Source: Lanius collurio
Taxonomy: Eukaryota > Chordata > Aves > Passeriformes > Laniidae
DNA length: 64,000 nt
Direction: 5' to 3'
Assembly: GCA_020086605.1 (NCBI GenBank)
Contig: JACBWW010000088.1
Coordinates: 281,069 to 345,068 of the forward strand
Of the stretch, positions 14,801-26,800 are shown one piece after another. Every line of letters begins with the position of its first letter. Position 1 is the first letter of the stretch. The position numbers and the translations under genes were made by a program. Under the pieces are notes generated by a model that was not told where the DNA came from, made no database searches, and saw only the letters and a program-made list of their open reading frames with translations.

Positions 14801-17800
14801 AATGTGGATCCTCGCTGTTGATGTCTCAGTCCCTGTGGAGCTGTGGTGCTGAGAGGCTTCTGCCCTTGGAAATGAGCCCTGCTGCAGATTTTTGCCCTGT
14901 GGGTGGTTTTCCAGCCTCAATACCTGGCGTGTTTTCCTTGGAGGGGCCCATCCTCCCTCCTCATCCGATGGCATAAAGCAGAATTCCCTTGCTCAGCTCT
15001 CCCTGGAGGGCTTTGTCTGCTCCCTTCTCTGGCGGGCCTGCTGGGACTTTGTGCCTTCTTTCACTCCAGAGCTCTGTTTTTTTGAGAAGTGCCTCATAAA
15101 CATGGGATTTTCCAGCTGTTCCCGGCACAAGGCCCTGGGAGGAGTTGCTTCAGCAGTGACAGCCACAGCAGCAGGCATCAAATGCTGGCTCAAACGTGGG
15201 ACAGGACGGGCTGCGCTCCCTTGAAGCCGTGCTGTGGGTGCCTGGAAGGACTGGGAGCAGGGATGGAGAGACTCAGAGCACTCAGGGCTCCTCTCCCTCC
15301 CCGTTCCCAGCACGTGCACTGCTGGGTCCGTGCGCTGCTGGGTTTGCTGGGCAAACTGGAAGTGACCCCGCGGGCAGAGCCCAGCTCCAGGGCTGCCACC
15401 AGCCCTGCTAGGGAAGAGCAAACAGGAGCCTCTTGCACCCAAAGCAAATACAACAGTTCCCAGGGATTTTCCGGGGGGTGGGGGGTTCTCTGGATGATTC
15501 CTTTCATCTCCAGTGGCGTTGGAGGAGACCTTCCTTAAGCTTATGTCCCTTTCAGATGTCCCCTTTTGTGCCTTTTTCTCTTCCCCACCAGAAATTCTGC
15601 TTTTTTCTGTTACCAAAACTGTTCAAGTTAAAAGGGACAGCCTTGGAAAGAGAAGGCCATGAAAGGTCCCAGGGAAATAACAGTGCTCCAGGGAGGAAAG
15701 GGAAGAGAACGGGCCACTCCTTTGGATTTCCAAAGGCACGGTTTGGGGTGGGGCAGACACCGAAGACAAAGAGAGCACATGGCTTTTTGGGGGGACACCA
15801 ACGTGGGGATACCCCTGAGCTTTGTCACTTCGACCACCGGAAAGGGGGGGGGGGGGGGGGGGGTAGGAGGGCAGGACCCCCAGCCCAGAGCAGGGGCTGC
15901 CAGGGGGACAAAGTCTGGCATTGGGTGGCCGAGAAGGGGAGCAGAGGGAGCTCGGAGCCCTCTGCGGAGCCCGGCGCTGTTTACTGTGCTCTGTGGTTGG
16001 ATTACACCACGTACAGTAATTCTCCTCGCACTGCCAGTAATTTCACTGACTTACCAAGCAGGCATCATTTCCTGAAAGTCAGCCCTGGACTTAGAGGAAG
16101 TAAGAGCCCTCTCGTCGTTGTGACTAAACAGTCTATGCAAATCTCCGGGTGCAGGACGGCTCTGCTGGGCCCTGAGTCTCCATTTTCCCTCCTCTGGCTA
16201 CTGCATGTTGGCTTTTAAAGCCCCCCGATGAGCCCCGGCCGTGAATGGACCTTTCTGCACTTTCCGCTGAGCACCCTCCCCCTGCTGCTGCCTCCCGCGC
16301 CGACAGCCCCCCGAATGCTGCTCTAAAATGTCCCAAATGCAGTTCTGGCTAAAGTTCCCGTCTCTCTACAAGGTAAAACCTCATTTTTCCTGGTTTTTTT
16401 CCTCCTCCTCCATGGAATTCCTTGTGTGTTTGGTCGCCAGGGCAGCTGCTCCCCAGGAGTTCTGCAGTGGCTGCAGCGTTTTGGGAGTGACAACTCTCCT
16501 CCTTGGGTAGCTGGAGTAGATTTTTGTGTCCCAAAGATGTGATTTCTGTTTTGCTGTGTTCCTGGGTGCTGTTCTGTCAGTCAGAACTCGGTTGCTGAGT
16601 GTGGAATTTGGAGGGAAGGAGCTGTGTGAGGATCGATCTGTGTGTTTGTGTAGGTGTGATGGCTTTGAGTGGTTTTATTTCCAAAGTTGATGCAGGGTAC
16701 AGGAACCAAGGGGAGCACCGTCCAGCCAGAGCTAAACCATCCACACTGCCAGTATATTGCCCCAAATTTAGAAGGATTTTGGGGTTTGGCAGCTGAAATA
16801 TTTCATAGTGATCGTCTGCAGCTGCTGATTCGGTCACTCCTTTATAATGTTCTAATCTGTGACTTTTGAGGTGCAGAATCTCTCCTGGCTGGCAGTGTGG
16901 CTGTGGTTGTGGGTGTATATTTGGGTATATAGATAGGGTTTTGGGTTTTTAATAAAAGCCTCTCTTCACTCGGGTGCTCTGCAGTGCAGTCATCCAGAGC
17001 TGCTCTGCAGACACTGTTTCCTCAGTGTCTGGATTGTGAGAAAATAAACTATTTCTATTGATGGCTTGATGGGAAAAAAAGTATTTTTAGGATGCTTGTT
17101 CACTCTGTATTTAGACTTCACCTGTTCTTTCATTATTTTTAACACTTTGTTTTGACTGAGGGAGCTGAGCTGTTCCCAGAGGCTTGGAGAGAGATCAAGT
17201 GTTTGGGCTGGGGTACCCTGATTTTTTTCCTGATCTTTTCTAGGAAGATAATTGTTTGATAATCTCAGTTTTGGGATAATGACAGGAGTACTGTGTGCCA
17301 CAGCAGCATCAGGTCATCCTCTGCTCTGAGACCCTCTGCCTCCAACTCTGGGTGCTTGGCCCAGGAGAGGTCTGGACCTGCTGGGGCCAGTCCAGAGGAC
17401 GCCACAGAGATGCTGAATTCCAGGAATAAGATTCATGTAAAGAACAGTTGCAGAAAAGTATCTGAAATAAAGATTCTGTGTGTCAGGACAGCTTCCATCT
17501 GCTGCAGAAATTCAACTTCCACTGAAACAGAAGTGCTGTTACTGTAGAACCTCACGTTTCTAATGAGAAAAACTTCAAATTCTGATTACTCCATCTGAAA
17601 CAGGGACAAAATGACATGTTTCAAACCCCATTGCCTGAGCTGATCCTGACCATGCGCTCTTGGTTGAGGTGATCTTTCCTTTTCCCTGAGGTCACCGGGG
17701 CAGCTGCTCCCGTTTGCAGCAGATAAACCAGTGGTGTGATTAGTCCAGGCATGGTTTGTGCTGGTTGTGCTTATCCGTGGCCTTGTGTTAAACAATTACC

Positions 17801-20800
17801 TCGGGTTTGATAAATTTACAGAGGTGGTGGAAGTTCTTGGGGTGGGGAATCTAGCAGGTGATTAATTTTAGTGCTCTTTAGATAATGCAATTAGTTAAGA
17901 CAAATGAGAGGCTCTGGAAGTTCGTGACTAATGCCTCGTAATGCTGGCAGAGGATGGGATCACTGCATCACTTCCAGGAGTATTGTCCTTCCTCTGCCTT
18001 GGAGCCTGGTTTCCTCTCCCCAGTTCAGCCCAGTGGTGGGGCTGGAGTGTTCCCTGGGGATGGAAGGGGCTGGATGAGTTTGCTGGGATGTCTTGGGTTG
18101 TGTCATGAAGCTTTCCTGCATCCCATTGCTATTCCAGCCCTTGCCTATTGCTGGGACCCCGATGGCCACTCTGCTGCCCCACAGCCTCCCCTGCCATGAC
18201 ACAGATGTGCAGATGTTTCCTCCTGCCCCAACCTCTGTCAGTCCCCTTTGCAGGTGGACAAACCCTGCTTGGAAGTGTCTCAGCAATGGGATTGGGACCA
18301 TGCAGCTCCTGCACAGGCCACAGCCAGACGCCCTCAAGTGTGAAGGGGAGTCCAGAGATCCCTTAGTTCCAGGGTGATAAATCTGGGTGCCTGTTCAGTC
18401 TCTGGATGCCTTGATTTCTAGGTAACCCTAAAACAGACATAGGAATATAAGCCCAGAAAGTGCTGCCCTCACTCCCTGAGTCTTTGGGTCCACCAGCTGG
18501 TAATTGAGGATTCCAAGCTCCCCACATCACACCTGCCATTGCTGGAGAGCTTCCAGCATCTGCACTGATGGCTTCAGGGTTTAAGCACTACAAGCCCGTA
18601 ACTTTTGACAGCATTTGGGGGGGTCTGACCGAGCTCTTGGCCTGAAGCCCTTGGGAACAGCACAGCCAGGCTCAGCTGCTCGTGGGTTTATGTCAGACAG
18701 GGCTAAGTGACTTTTAAGAGTCTTTGGCTGCCTTTCTGCCTGTAGTGGGAAATTGGCCCTTTACTGGAAGTGAGCAGTGACTCCTCCTGTACCAGCCCCT
18801 GGCTCCACTGGCAGCAGCTTGGTGGGTTACCCTGGTGCTCTGGCTGGGCTGTGAGGAACCACAGACCCACCTCTGCTGGCAGAGTCTTTGGGGCACCAAG
18901 ACAGACCAAGTTTGTCCGTCTGCCCTTCCCTTGGGGACAGAGGTCTCTGGCTGGACCTCAGTGCTGGGGTTTGGTGCTGGGAGTATGTTGTTTTTAATTA
19001 ACAGCAAAGTTTTTCTGCTTGGACAAAATTTGAAAATGCTGTTTGGTGTGGGAGGAGGGCTGAAGTGATGGGATGGAGCTGGGGAAGGGGCAGGGATCTC
19101 TGCCACAGCAAAGGATGAAGAGCGAGAAGAGCTTATCAGCTCTTGGTTCATGCCACCTGAAATAGGGAAACCAGACCAGGGCTTGATGTTAGGGAGAGGA
19201 TTGATGGCTCTTTCTGAGCCAAAGTCTATGTGACTCAAACCAACTGCTTCACTGGGCTGGCACCAAATAAAACAGTTGCAAACTACCCAGCCCAGTCACC
19301 AGAAAAAGAGCAAGGGCAGAGCCTGGTCGCTGTTGCTGAGGCACATTCCTTGTCCAGGCTGGGGCTGGCCCTTGGGAAGAGGATTGGTAGATGTCCCTGG
19401 ATTTACCTAGATTCAAATCCAGGTGACACCAGCACTCCTTCCCCTGCTCCTGGCAGCCTCATGTGTGCAGAACCTGCCGGGGGACAGGAATGTTTCCTGC
19501 AGGCTCCAGGTAGTGTCACATTGGAAGTTGCAGTGAAACAGCCACGCTGTGATCTGGTGTAGCTGGGTCTCTGGGAGTCCCTGCACATGAATGAAATCCT
19601 CGAGTCCTTTGGAGCTGGGCTGAAGCCTTTGCACCCCCTCAGCAGCCTTTTTTTAATCAAGCACAAAGTGGAGTTGATGCCTTGTTGGATGCTCCTCTCT
19701 CTCCCACTCCGTGTGTGGGGATGTGCACAGCCTGAGTCAGCCTTGACCATGTACCCACACTGCTGGCCAGGTCTTTCCCTGCTTTTTCAAGAACCAGATT
19801 TTCAAACAGCACCTCAGAGCATGTCCCCAGTTCCAGGTTAATTCCTGAGATCTGTGGAGCGCGAAGTAGCGGAGCTGCTCATTGAACAGCACGGAATTAG
19901 AACTTGCTGGCTGAGTGAGGAAGGAGCTCTCTGGTCTCATCCCACCTCCTCCAACCATGGCCATGTCTCTGTTCCAGGATTCTTCATACCTCGATGAGCT
20001 CTCCAACAACAACTCCCTCTTCTCGTCCCCCCCGGATTCCCTCTCGGACATCGCGGACCCCAAGGACTTCCTGCCTGCCGACAGCCTGAACCACGTGCCA
20101 ACACTGTGGGATGTGAACACACCACAGCAGAACCAGATCGAGGTAGGGGCTGCTCCTTTCCCATCCTCCCAGCAGACAGGAGGTACCTCAGGCTTCATCC
20201 CGTGGGGGTTTCACCAAAGAATTGAGAAACCAACCCAGTTCCTTCAGGTGAAGTTTGAAATGTGATGTTGCTGTCACCGACTTCACTGGAGGAGGGAAGG
20301 GGTGAAGTGTGACACGTGTTTAGTTTCCTGGAGCAGGAGGGAGACACCCTCAGAGGGATTCATGCACTCTTCCAGAGTGAAGTGCAGGCAGCAGGGGCTC
20401 TTTCTCCTGGCAGCCTTGGTAGGTAGGTGCATCCCTAAAACATTCAGCAGGTCCAGGGTGCTCGGGTGTGTTGAAGGGATGGACTGCAGGAAAACCACCC
20501 CGACATGGATCATTAACCTTCCCCCTGCAGCAGCACATTTTGTTTGCCTTCTTCAGGGCAAATATTTCGGTAGCAATGACTAAATAACTGTCTCAACTTA
20601 AGACTCACCATTTGTGTTTACTTTGTGAGTCCAAGTCCCTGCAAGCTTTGACATCCCAGAGTTTTCTGGGGCATGGGATCTCCTGGCAGTCCTTCAGCAT
20701 CACCTGATTGTGGGCATTTTTGGGCATTTTCACCAGCTCTCTGCTCTCTGCTCTGCCTTAGCTGGGGGACTGACTTGGACACCACAGACAGCAGCTGGCT

Positions 20801-23800
20801 CTGGGGGTTGTTGGAGCCACATCATCCTCATCCACTGGATTCGGGTCTTGGCTCTCACAGTATCTCCCTAGCTGTGCCTCAGGTTTCCATTGTGGGTCAC
20901 TTTCTTAGGAAGAATGAGGGAAAAACACCCCAAGTGGCTACCCCAGGAAGCAACTGGGTTAGTCCCTGCTGCATTTTGAGGCTCTGCTGTGCTCAGTGTC
21001 TCTGACTCTGCTTCCCTGAGCAGTCTGCAAGCCTTGGACCAGTTGGAACTTGCAGTTTGAGGCAGCAGGAAGGGAACTGAGCTATTGGAACGCAAGAAAT
21101 GGCTGCAGGCATCCCAGGCTTGCAAATTGGATGTTTAAAAATGCTGGAGAGCAGAGGCATCCCCCAAGACAGAGAAGCCACGTGCCACATTGCTCCTGTT
21201 CTTGTATTATTGTTGGGGTTTTATGTAGTAGCCCAAATCCCAGCAGAAAGGGCTCTGTGGTGGTTTGTGTCCAAACATGTGAACTCTGAGACACTCAATG
21301 CCTAGAAAAGCCTGCAGTTCTGTGTCTGTGGAGTGCACAACAAAAACTTACTGGGAAAAGCTGTTCTTAATCCAGCATGAAGAAAACTAAAGAGAAATAA
21401 ATGTTGTGTAAGTGTGGGACTGACTCATGTGAGCACAGCAGGATCTCCAGCAGAGTCCCTGTGCTGTTCCTTGTCCCTGTCCCTTGTGTCCCATGCTGTT
21501 CCTCACGTCCTGCCCTCGCCCCTTGTGTCCTGCTGAGCTCTTGGGCTCAGATAAGGCCAATTAACTCCTTGGAATTCCATTTATAAACTACTTCATTTGG
21601 AAAGGAATTTCCAGCTAATTTTAAATGTTGTCTTATCTGTGTTTGCCGAGGCACTTGGGGTGGGGTTGCTGCTTTTTGGGCTCTTTTTTAACTGGGTAAC
21701 ATTTCCTGAGGTGGTGTCAGTGAGGTGCATCCCAGACAGGAGATTTTGGTTTCATTTTTGCATGGAAGTGGCACCACGTATGGGGACACTGGGTTAAAGA
21801 ACTGTCAGACTGACTCCCCACTGGCCTCTGCACATTGGTGTGGGATATCAGCAGCTTAGATAATCTTGTCCCTCCTCACATCACCACACCATCATAGTTT
21901 TCCATAGAATTGCAGGAATTTTGGCTTTTGAGCAGGCAGAGCAGCCACTAAGCTCCAGTGATGGAACATCAGTCACGTTACATCCTGATTCCTGTGATTT
22001 AGGACATTCCCCAGCTGTGGTTGTGCAGCCAGCTCTGACCCACAGCCTGCTGCTGGGTTATCAGGAGTGTAGTTTTTCCAGAACTTTTGTCTCAGAGACC
22101 CAGGCAGAGCAGGAACATCAGTTTCTCACAGTTCTGATGCATGGGACATTCCAGGAGCCAAGTTGGATGCATCCTGGGGGAGACCCCACTGTGAAACCCA
22201 GGATCAGCCTTGTGCTTTGTCCTCTTTAAAAATAAACATTCCCAGCTCGCTGAGAATCCCTGGACTGAGGTGCCCAGTGCTGAAGCTGGAGGTGGTTTGG
22301 GATCAAAGTGGAAATGGCTGGACACAGAACTGCCTCCATGTGCCTGTGGGGAGAGCTGTTATGCCAAGGGAAGGAGTTGTATCCAATCTGTTGGCTCTGT
22401 TTATCACTCAGGAATGGGCAGAGAGGGAAGAGCTGCCACCCTGTGAAATATTTGCAGGAGCAGCAGGCAAAACAGCTTTGATTGTCATGGAGTTGTGAAA
22501 TAACCTTTTAAAAATAGTCCCTGTCATACATTGTGTTTTCTGTCATCCATCTCACACATCCCCAGTGTTTGTAAGTCTGGGAAGCGCAGCCCAGCCTTGG
22601 AAGCCTCTGACTGGGATTTGTGAGCTGCTGATGCAGTTTTTTGTAGCTCATTCACAGCATGTTCAAGATGTGAGCACCCTTCTCCCAGCTCAGAGCCCAG
22701 GGAAGGGATTTACACAGAGGGAGCTTGGCTTGGGACTCACTCCCTTCCCAGGGAAGTCACAGCAAGGTGGGACAAAATGGAGAATAGTGAAGAAAGGAAA
22801 AAAAAGGGGAGTAAGACCAAGGCCGTGATTGTGCAATTGTCAGAACCTCTCCTGCTTCCTGCCCCCCGTTCTCATGGATCTGTGTTCCCCTTCTCTGGGT
22901 GTCCTTAGCACAGAGGGAGGAGAAAATCAAACCAGGAGGTGAGGGAGGGTAGGGAAGTGCAGGAATTGTACAGGTGGATGATCCATCTCCCACTGCAGCT
23001 CCTGCTCCCACCTGCTTTGGCCCTCACAGCACGTTCTCACCTGTGTGGGTGGTTTCCAAATGCTCCAAGCAGCCAAGGTTCCTGTTGCTTCCTCTGCAAT
23101 TCCCGAGGTGGAATGCTGAGTGCCAAAGCTGGGTCAGGATAGCAGAGGTTTGTACTTTGGGAGTTTTGTGATGAAAGCCCAGCCTTGCATTCACTTCCTG
23201 CTGCTGGAACTGCGAGAACACATCCTGCCCTTCCAGCAGCTCCTGGCCTTTCTCCTGTCCGAGACCAAACTGAGCTTGGATTTGTAGGTGGGGATGTTTC
23301 ACCTGCTCTCCAGATTTGCTGGCACTGAAAACAGTTCTTCTGTCCAGCTTCCTTCTGGTAATTCTGACTCAGGCTTCCAGGAATGGAGGGTGGGTTTTTT
23401 CTTTCTTCTTTTTATTTTTTTTAAATTTTATTTAAAAATAGGAGTGTTTATGCCTAAGAACTTCCCATCTTTCTCTGCTGCTGGTGCAGCATGGGTCTGT
23501 CATTGAGCTTGGAGCTCTGCACAGGCTGTAAACTTGGAGTAGTGCTGCTCCTGGAATTGCTGATTGCTTTGGATGCCACAAGCTGCTGCCCTGACCTTGC
23601 TCCTTGTTGGGAAATTCCAGGGTGAATTTGTTTGTGTGGGAGCAGGCAAAGGATCTCCTCAGCTCGGAGTGTCTTGGGAGCTCTCTCCTGGCAAGCTGCA
23701 TGGTCCAGGGAGTGCAGTATCCAAGGATCTTTGTTGGTGCATTTCCATGTTTGCCCTTCCTCACCCACACCCTTTGTGTTCCAGCTGTTCTCACCCAGCA

Positions 23801-26800
23801 CACCATTCCCGGGCCTGAACAGCTCCAGTGACCACGTTCCTGCTGTCCCCAACACCCCGCTCCTCATCAGCTACCAGGTGAGAGCCATGGCTGGCCTCAG
23901 TGGGATGCTCCTGGTGACATCCCAGTGCTGGGGGAAGCAGTTCTGACCTTTTTCCCTTCAGAGGGGGTGAGACAAAAAACTCAGGATAGGCACAAGCCCC
24001 TGCCCTTTTCCAGAAGTTACATTTCCCAGAGGGAAACCTTTCTGTATTATGGGACACTTTGGGCTCTCAGGAGTTTGCTCTCTGCTGTGGTCACAGTGCT
24101 GGGTGTAAAGCTGGGCCCAGGGCAGGTCAGGGCATGGCTAGGCAGGGTTCACACAGCCCCACAGCCCATCCCAAGAGTGGTGTAAACATCTTTCCCCAGT
24201 TTGGTGAGGAGCAGATACTGGGCAGCTCTTACAGCCCCTGGGGTGGGCTCCCAGTGGTGGCTTTCCTTACTCTGGGAATGAATGGATTGTGTTTAGGGGG
24301 CTTTTGGGAGATGGTTTCAGTGGCAGTTTGAGGCAGGGCACAGCACCACGTGTGTCCATAGCTCAGCAAGAACTTTAACATTTGGTCAATGCTGTTTTTC
24401 TTCAGTCTCAGGCTCCTGCAGAGGAGGAAGATGAAGGTGAGGAGGAAGAAACAGAAGAGTTGGGGCAGACAGAGACCTATGCAGAATATATTCCTTCAAA
24501 GTGTGAGTGTTGCCTTGGGAAGGTCTGTTCACTCCATTGAACAACCTAATTTAATTGTGTGTTTGCTGTGGCACCTCCCAGGCTTGTGGTTTTCTAGGAA
24601 AACCCTACACTGCCCTAGGCTGTGGCTGCTTGATGAGCTCTGAGGTGCCCCTGGGAGTAAAGACCTCGACTGACCTGTGTTCTGTTGTCATTCAGCCAAA
24701 ATTGGGAAGCACCACCCTGACCTGGTGGTTGAGACGAGCACCCTGTCCAGCGTCCCCCCCCCTGACATCACCTACAGCCTTTCCCTGCCCTGCTCCGTGG
24801 CTGACAAAGGCTCCCTGTCTGCACTACAGCTGGAAGCCATCATCTACGCCTGCCAGGTACTTCCTGCACCTCGGGTCTCAAGGAAGCTGCCTCCTGCAGG
24901 GACAGGTGTTCACGTGTGTTTTAAAATAACTGTAATTCAGGCAGTGAAACTCCTTTGGCATTTTAAATGCCTTTTGAAGGATTGTTTGAAGCCTGTGTGA
25001 TCTGCTTTGAAAAGAGGCAAGAACCCTGGACTTTTCTTGCAGAGGGCTTTACATTTTGGGGGCCTTTCCCATGAACTGCCACTTGTGAGCTTGGCCATGC
25101 CCCCTGACCTTTGCTGCTGTCCTTTGGCTGAGCTGTGCATGTGCATCTGTGGAATGTGTGAAAGGGTTAAGTGGTGCTCACATCAAAGCTCCTAGCCAAG
25201 GCAAATCTCATTTAATTTTCAGTTCTGTTCTTGGTTTTGCAGCAACATGAAGTTTTATTGCCCAGTGGGCAGCGAGCTGGGTTCCTCATCGGGGACGGTG
25301 CCGGGGTTGGAAAGGGCAGGACCGTTGCAGGCATCATCTTTGAAAATTATCTTAAAGGGAGGAAAAAAGCTCTGTGGTAAGTTGTTGGGGTTTTTTTTCC
25401 CTCTTTTCCCGTAAGACCTTGGAGTTAGTTTGGATCTAGAAGTAAGGAATTCCTTAGTGCTGATGTTGGCTTTAGAGTTGAGTCATGCTGTGGCCTTGGG
25501 TAAGTCATTTCCACCTCTTAGTGCCTGACTGCTGCCTGTGAAGTGGGAATATTCCCCCTGCAGCAGGGATGGAGAGTGAGTCACTGTGAAATAGCAGGTT
25601 TTGTGCTCCTTGGGGTGAGGTGTCAGCCTGCCCCTGCTCTCCCTGGAGTCCTGGAGGGTTGTTCCTGGGCTTCCCAAGTGCAGACCCAGGAATGTGGGGC
25701 TTTGCTGCAGATCACAGCCTGTGCCGAGGGGCACACGGGCTGTCACATCTCACTGGGGTGTGTGGGCAGTGGGAGATGTGACAGCTCTGCACAGCTCCTG
25801 CTGCTTTAGTCAGAGCTCTTAATCACCAGAGCTGTTAATCACCGTGTGCCCTGACTCCCCGGGGACATACCCAGCCCCAACTGCCGGGGGAGATAAGCAG
25901 CCCCAGGAGGAGATAACCACCCCACACCTCCTTCACAGGTTCAGCGTCTCCAATGATCTCAAGTACGATGCTGAGAGAGACCTGAAGGACATCGAGGCCT
26001 CCCACATTCCTGTGCATGCTCTGAACAAGGTAGGAGAATCAGCCCTGAGAATCAGCCCCCGGGAGCAGTTGGAGGCTCTGGCCTGTGCAGGATGAGGCTC
26101 AGGCAGCAGCAGAGCCTCTGTTCCCTCCTCCCAGCCAGCTCTTCCCACTCAGCCTGTGTTCCCTCCTCCCAGCCAGCTCTTCCCACTCGAGGCTCCAGCT
26201 ATTTTTATCGTGGAGCTGCACAGGGAGCACAGAGCTGTTCCCTGCTGGGAGTGGGAAGTGTCTGCAGGCAAGTGCAAGTACAGCAGAGCTGGAACCTTCC
26301 TCACCATTCCTGATGAATCCTATGGAGAGACCAGCTCTGTGAGATGTGCTCTGCTCTCCTGGGCCAGCCTTTCCCAGTGCTGGTTCATGGAATCACTTCT
26401 CAGAGCTGCAGTGAGCACAGAAATGCCCAGACTGGTGTCTGTCGTGGCCTGTGGTTGAGTCTCTGTCCAGTGTCTCCCAGTTCACTTAAATTCTCTCCCC
26501 TGGTTTTAATGGTATTGAACAACCAGCTCTTACAAAGTCCATAGAAACCACAAGTGTTTGACACCCCTGAATGTGCTCCACTAAGAGATTGAAAGGGATT
26601 TTGTTTTCAGCCCCAAAAGACTTTAAATGGAACTTTCTTCATCTTAGGACCAGGGTTTTCCCCCTACCTTGTATTTTGTTACATGTAGGATCCGTTGCAG
26701 TGAGACAGGCAACAATCTCACCTGGTCAAAGAGAAAATGACTTTTCACAAGGAATTAAAACAGACAGGAAGGGTCAAAGGAATGAAAGACTCTAAACTGC

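Larger units (their letters stand above)
9000..19977. other. SBNO2 intron, 11 kb, containing the internal promoter
   Basis: This is the largest intron. Besides the alternative first exon at 16328-16372 and the poly-G run, it holds two perfect kappa-B-like motifs GGGATTTTCC (15104-15113 and 15463-15472) and a 23-bp direct repeat near 12730-12765. The long minus-strand open frame 11480-12319 has no recognisable domain. No other exon is supported. Confidence 0.7.

Noticed and set aside
16067..16078. TTTCCTGAAA as a STAT3 site near the internal SBNO2 promoter
   Set aside because: The half-sites are two bases apart rather than the three of the STAT consensus, so it is not a convincing match.
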